Below are positions 59,238 through 64,000 of a stretch of DNA of 64,000 nt, piece after piece; position 1 is the first letter of the stretch, and each line of letters opens with the position of its first letter. The notes beneath the pieces are model-generated. The model had not been told where the DNA came from and did no database searches. It saw only the letters and a program-made list of their open reading frames with translations. The DNA is from Gossypium raimondii (taxonomy: Eukaryota; Streptophyta; Magnoliopsida; Malvales; Malvaceae), in NCBI RefSeq assembly GCF_025698545.1, contig NC_068566.1:39411192-39475191 (forward strand), read 5' to 3'. The translations under genes and the position numbers were made by a program.

Positions 59238-60502
59238 CTTCTTCACAATGACTGATTTCCTTCTTGTTTAACAGCTAATCACATACTTTTATCATAATTA
59301 TTTTATCTATTTATAACTAAAGAGATGTACTACTTAGATTGTCTTATTATTTCATTATATAATTCATCAACTCTTCTTTTTGTGTATACTTTTTATTTCA
59401 TTAATTGGGGAAAATTAAAAGAAAAAAAACTTTAGGATATTAATTTAGTTGAGAGAATATAGAATAACTTAATAACATATTTTATTTAATTGTAAATTTA
59501 CTAATGGCTAAATTTATTTGTCCCTCATTTGTAACGATTGTTAGGAGCTTAACAGTGAACGATTAACTTGTAACTTTCAAATAGTTTAGTGATCAATTTA
59601 TAATTTTTAAAATTGAATGATCAAAATATAAAGTTATCATAACAAATAATATTTGTATAATGGTTATGTTCTTAAAAATAAGAATTAAATATAGTTTAAA
59701 ATATTTAACTAAAATTTCATATTTATTTTAAATAAAATAATAAAATTGAATCCTGATTGGCCGTGTTGATTGTATCACCCATGTGATGGGATCTACTCAC
59801 AATGATTTCTTGTAAACAAAAACCATTTATATACGTGTTTTAAAAGATAAAATAATTTGTACTAACCTTATCTATAAAATGTTTTATATTTCAGTACTAC
59901 ATCATATTTCTCTCACCACAGCTCTTCTAATCAATCTTTCTTCCTTTCAACACCTAACATACATGTTTCATTACTCAAAAGCCATCTTTATCTCTTTCTC
60001 ATGTGACTCTGAAGCCTGACAACTTTGTTCTTTCTTTCCTTCAACATACCCATGGTAAAGTTTTCTCAACTTCTTCTCAATCATTCATTTCCATCTACTT
60101 GCCTTTCTGTTTCAATTCTTCATGACTTTGGAATTTCTTGCATAAATTACTATGAAGACAATAATGCTGATGTAAATATATGTACGTATATAGTTCTGGA
60201 ATCACTTTAAGCAAGCTGATTGATGGCTTATAATCATAATAAAAAAAAACCCTATTCTTCTGGTTGGTTTATGGATACAAATTACAGGTTTGAACTTTGA
60301 AGAGTAAGTTGTGCGTGGATTGGGGTAATCTGTAATAATCTCAAGTCTTGATGATAATTTTCAATTTTATAATGTCAAGGACTTTCACAGCTTTTAAAGG
60401 GGAATCATTTAGTTTTGGTCAAATCCTATGGAGTGAGTTAAATATTGGATTCATCACACAGACATAAGCAATTGGTTCAAATATCAGAGCTCAATTGCAG
60501 CT
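58701..60502. other. AT-rich spacer with (AT)n microsatellites
   Basis: (AT)n at 59,052-59,077 and 59,199-59,236. No coding sequence seen. The last few hundred bases should include the promoter and leader of the quinone reductase gene; I found no confident TATA box. Confidence 0.5.
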
Positions 60503-61497
60503 ATGGCAGCAACAAAGTTGTATGTAGTGTGAGTGTTGATCCTTCATCAACCCATTTGCATTACCTCAAATTTGCTATAGCTTTCCCCTATTTTCTCCGG
60601 TCCTTGAATTATATAACCTTGGATAGGTATTACTCGTTGTACCGTCATGTCGAGATCATGGCAAGGGAGGTGCAAAGGGGGGCTAATTCAGTTCAAGATG
60701 TTGAGGCAACACTTTGGCAGGTAATTACCAGAAGAGAAATAGGATGTCTTGAATTAAAATGACCTTTTTGGTCTTACTTAGGCGACTGGTTGGATTCAAC
60801 AGGTACCTGAGACGCTATCCAATACAATACTGCAAAAGATGAACGCACCAGCTAAAGCAGCTGATGTACCAGAGATTAGGCCAGAACAGCTTTTGGAAGC
60901 TGATGGTTTTCTCTTCGGGTTTCCTTCTCGTTTCGGTGTGATGGCAGCTCAGTTTAAGGCCTTCTTTGATGCTACTAACGACCTGTGGGAACACCAAGCA
61001 CTTGCTGGCAAGCCTGCTGGTATCTTCTGGAGTACTGGTTTCCATGGGGGAGGACAGGAGCTCACTGCGTAAGTTCCTTCGCAGTTTACATATTCCCACA
61101 GCTCTATCTGTTCTTATCTATAAACATGGAAAGACCTGTTGGAAGATCTATTATGTTTGTGTTTAATTATATTTATATCCATTATTTGGCTTCAAATCAG
61201 TGCTTGTGCTAACGAATCTTATGTTTTCTTTTCTCTTTGTTTTACCTGATATGCAGATTAACTGCTATAACACAGTTAGCACATCATGGTATGATATTTG
61301 TGCCTCTTGGATACACTTTTGGCAGTGGCATGTTTGAGATGAATCAGGTAAAAGGTGGCTCCTCTTATGGTGCTGGCACTTATGCAGCCGATGGATCCCG
61401 TGAACCCACTGAGCTAGAGCTCCAACAGGCCTTTTACCAAGGTAAATATGTTGCGGAAATAACCAAGAAACTCAAGAACAAGCCCCTCGCATCATAA
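60503..61497 (+). CDS. NAD(P)H:quinone oxidoreductase, WrbA/FQR1-like flavodoxin-fold enzyme
   Basis: Four exons with GT/AG borders and matching phase: 60503-60528, 60627-60720, 60803-61068 and 61257-61497, giving 208 residues (FQR1 proteins have about 204). Start [20 protein letters not shown]; then [75 protein letters not shown] and the end [20 protein letters not shown]. The family reduces quinones by two electrons with FMN and NAD(P)H at the plasma membrane or cytosol, protecting from radical formation; FQR1 is auxin-induced in Arabidopsis. Odd points: the FMN-binding loop normally reads S-M-Y-G-H and has Arg instead of Gly here, and the usual ATGGLW is ATNDLW. It may therefore be a diverged paralogue with weak cofactor binding. 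The reading frame is intact. Confidence 0.9.
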
Positions 61498-61787
61498 AAC
61501 ACCACTTCAAGCTGCAGTAAAAGGTCCTACCACTTCAAGCTGAGGGATATCAATCACCGAAGTGTCCAGCGACTAACAGAAGGACAACATAATTATACTT
61601 TATGTTTGGATTGAAAGAAAGTGATAAAGAAAAGCAAGGGAAACAAAGAAAACTTCTTCCATTATTGTTTGGTTACAAGGGAAAATGGAGCAGTGATACC
61701 ATCTCAGTTGTACTGCATATATATCATTATAATCTCAAATGTAGTGAAATAAATTAATAGTACAATGACAACAGCTATGATTCCATA

Positions 61788-62066
61788 TCAGTTGTTGCCT
61801 ATCATGTCCTCTATCAGTTTTCCAATAGAATTGAATGAAGATCCACCTTCCATAACACTCTTCCTTGCAATCTCTGACATTTCCTTCACTTTCTTTCTCA
61901 CTTCACTTCCACCATCCATTACCATCCCCACAGCTTTCTCTATCTCATCTATCATCACCACTTCATCACTGTCTTTCCTATAGTTCAACCTCGTCTCCAC
62001 TGCTAACCCTAATTCCTTCACCATCTTGAATGCATTGAGCTGTTGTTCAGCATACAGAGGCCAAGG
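61788..62066 (-). pseudogene. UGT71-like glycosyltransferase, C-terminal part (second copy)
   Basis: The minus strand reads [20 protein letters not shown], then [20 protein letters not shown] and on to [12 protein letters not shown] and a stop. It is almost identical to the end of the copy at 30,019-31,367. The sequence is cut at about 62,066, in the codon run for the PSPG box end, where LTR-type sequence begins. The 3' flank (61,610-61,787) also matches the flank of the other copy, so the duplication included downstream sequence. Confidence 0.9.
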
Positions 62067-63922
62067 TCCGCGTGTTTTTGCGCCATATGGACTATTTGTG
62101 CTGCGGGTACTTCCACATTGTCACCCCCTTTCAATTTAGTACTTAGACTCTTCATTTCGTGTTTTAGTTTGGCCCCGCGGTTTTTGCGTTTATTTCAATT
62201 TGGTCCTGAACGAAATGATGCGCTAAAGGTTGGGGATATTCTCCCAATCAGCCCCTCGCTCTTTCAGCGCGTTTTATTTTGGTCCTTGGGGGCCCCTTTT
62301 CTGTTTATTTGCACTTTAGACCCCATGTTTTGTTTCTAAATTCAATTTAGTCGATTTGTTTTGTTATTTTAGTTATTTTACTAATAATATTAATAAATTT
62401 GATACTATCATGATTATTATTATTATTTGTATTACTGTTGTTATATGTTATTTATATTAACTTATTTAAATATCAAAGATATTTGTCTTTATATTGATAT
62501 TACTATATTTATATTATATTGATATTATTTATATCCTTCTTATTTTTCAAACTTTGTTACATATGTGTAATGAATATATCTTTATACATAGTTTTTTTTT
62601 ATAACTCGTATATATACATACATACATATTTATCTTTGGTTTTATACTTCTAAAATACATATGTACATACATACATTTTCATAATATATATATGTACACT
62701 TAGATATTTTTATAACTTATTTTATATATACATAGAAACTCATATATACATATTTTTATTTATTTTGTAATTTATACATATCTATATATATGTACATATT
62801 TTTTATTTTCATGAATATATATACATACTTATATTTTTATATTTTATAATTTTTATATACATATATATACATACATATATATCTTTTTACATTTTTATAA
62901 TTTTATTCATCTTCTTTATTTATTTATTTATTTACGTTTTCATTATCATTTTGGAAGAATGTTTTAATTTTGTTCGCTTATATACTTGTTATTTTGTATG
63001 TTATTGATTTGTCCTTTTATTTATCTTATCTTGTTGCTATTGCTCGTATTATTTTTTTATACCATCGTATTTAATATTGCTTTGCACGCATATTAACCTC
63101 GTGTTTCATTTCTACTATTTCAAGTTAGATTAATTTATCTCGACGCATAAGTTTCGACTTTCAAATAAGCAAGATTTTATGTTTAGATTTGAGAGAATTG
63201 AGCCCTAACGCGTTGGGTTCCAATTTTTTTGGATCTAAATAATCGAAAACGCTTTTAATCAAAAAAACATAAATAAAAAGCTCATCATCGGGAATTCAAC
63301 ACATTGTGTCCTAACGTATTGGATATGACACGTTATTTTCTCGAGATGAGGATTTTCTTAAATAATAAATAAAGGCAATATTCAATGTTTCGTATTTTGA
63401 GAAATTGTGCCCTAATGTATTGGGTCACAATTTTTATACGACTTAAACAATTGAATATTCTTTTAAATTTTATTGTGCGAGCTCTTAGATAAGCTCATTT
63501 TCGAAGAGGCGAAATATTGTGCCCTAACTCATTAGGTGTGACATTTTCCTTTTCGAAATGAGAAAATCTTAATGAATATCTCGTTCCATATAAGTTTTAA
63601 AATATAGGGTCGTATTCTAAATCTCTTTAAAGTTTTTAATTTTCGACATTAAGACATTAACTAATCAACTAGGTACCAATTTTTGGGCGTTACGAGGGTG
63701 TTAATCCTTCCTCGTACGTAACCGACTCCTAAACCCGTTTTTCTAAATTTCGTGAACCAAAATCGTTGTTTTAATAAAATTAAATCGTTTATTAAAAACA
63801 ACTACTTTTTAAGGTGATCCTATCACACCTTATCAAAAAGGATTGGTGACGACTCCCGTTTTCATTTTCGTTTTCAAAACCCAAGTCGACCATGTTTTTA
63901 TCAAAAAAAAATGGTGTCAACA
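62067..63922 (+). mobile_element. Truncated Tat-type LTR inserted in the second UGT copy
   Basis: Ends GGTGTCAACA at 63,922, the inverse of the TGTTGACACC start at 34,093, and contains inverse versions of the shared words (GGGCGTTACGAGGGTG at 63,687) and the spaced 'ccctaacgcgttgggt' units. The other end lacks the canonical TG and has no matching duplication, so it is truncated. The host gene part that should lie between (about 150 codons) is missing, so a deletion accompanied or followed the insertion. Confidence 0.78.
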
Positions 63923-64000
63923 ATATTGATTATGATACCTTTGGCATCCTTGAACCTTTCAGCAACTTTGACATATGTAGTGTAACCTCCATCCTTGCAA
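63923..64000 (-). pseudogene. UGT71-like glycosyltransferase, middle part (second copy), runs off the window
   Basis: The minus strand reads LQGWRLHYICQS in one frame, but at nucleotide level it is a close match to 30,603-30,680 of the first copy (KDGGY...[15 protein letters not shown]). It ends at the LTR boundary 63,922. The 5' part of this gene copy lies beyond the window. Confidence 0.85.

Noticed and set aside
60025-60210. 61-codon frame upstream of the quinone reductase
   Set aside because: Low-complexity hydrophobic text with no family pattern or splice context.
62067-62340. 98-codon frame starting in the UGT fragment
   Set aside because: It crosses the junction between UGT antisense and LTR sequence, so it is an accident of the insertion.

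Overview
This is a window of nuclear DNA from a flowering plant. The intron-containing genes are of eudicot type, and the LTR families (ends TGTAACACCCC, CACGGGCGTGTG-rich bodies, Tat-type LTRs beginning TGTTGACACC) look to me like those of cotton (Gossypium) or a close Malvaceae relative. That placement rests on recall, not on a search. About two thirds of the window is transposable-element sequence, much of it nested; host genes are few and several are broken.

Layout. 1-10,076: old LTR-retrotransposon sequence split by a complete 6.3-kb CACTA DNA transposon (1966-8272, target duplication AAC) that carries exons of a host glucosidase II beta-subunit gene. 10,703-18,786: a decayed Ty3/Gypsy chromovirus (Del/Tekay-like) on the minus strand, target duplication GGTGC, with very unequal LTRs. 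18.8-21.0 kb: AT-rich spacer with a fold-back repeat. 21.2-31.4 kb: the gene island, with a GRF-interacting factor (minus), a small uncharacterised exon (plus, head-to-head with it), a non-specific phospholipase C of NPC1 type (minus, intact, 3 exons), a frameshifted class III chitinase (plus), an antisense glycosyltransferase scrap and a doubly damaged UGT71-like glycosyltransferase (plus). 33,030-52,180: an old solo LTR (duplication GTAGT) split by a complete Tat/Ogre-like Gypsy element (34,093-50,706, duplication ATATA, minus strand). 54.8-58.7 kb: a 150-bp MITE, then one FAM91-like exon interrupted by a 3.4-kb LTR element that encodes only Gag and protease. 60.5-61.5 kb: an intact four-exon WrbA/FQR1-type quinone reductase gene. 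61.8-64.0 kb: a second UGT71 copy in inverted orientation, broken by a truncated Tat-type LTR.

Working host genes are probably only the GRF-interacting factor, the phospholipase C and the quinone reductase. They do not form a pathway. The UGT copies and the chitinase are typical members of defence and specialised-metabolism families that duplicate and decay. The most unusual observations are a two-exon, promoter-like transcription unit lying antisense inside both LTRs of the Tat element, with a similar layout in the older LTR it landed in; the gene-capturing CACTA element; and the Gag-protease-only retroelement sitting in a coding exon.

All homology calls come from reading translations by eye. 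Exon joins were checked for reading phase and GT/AG borders but not against transcripts.
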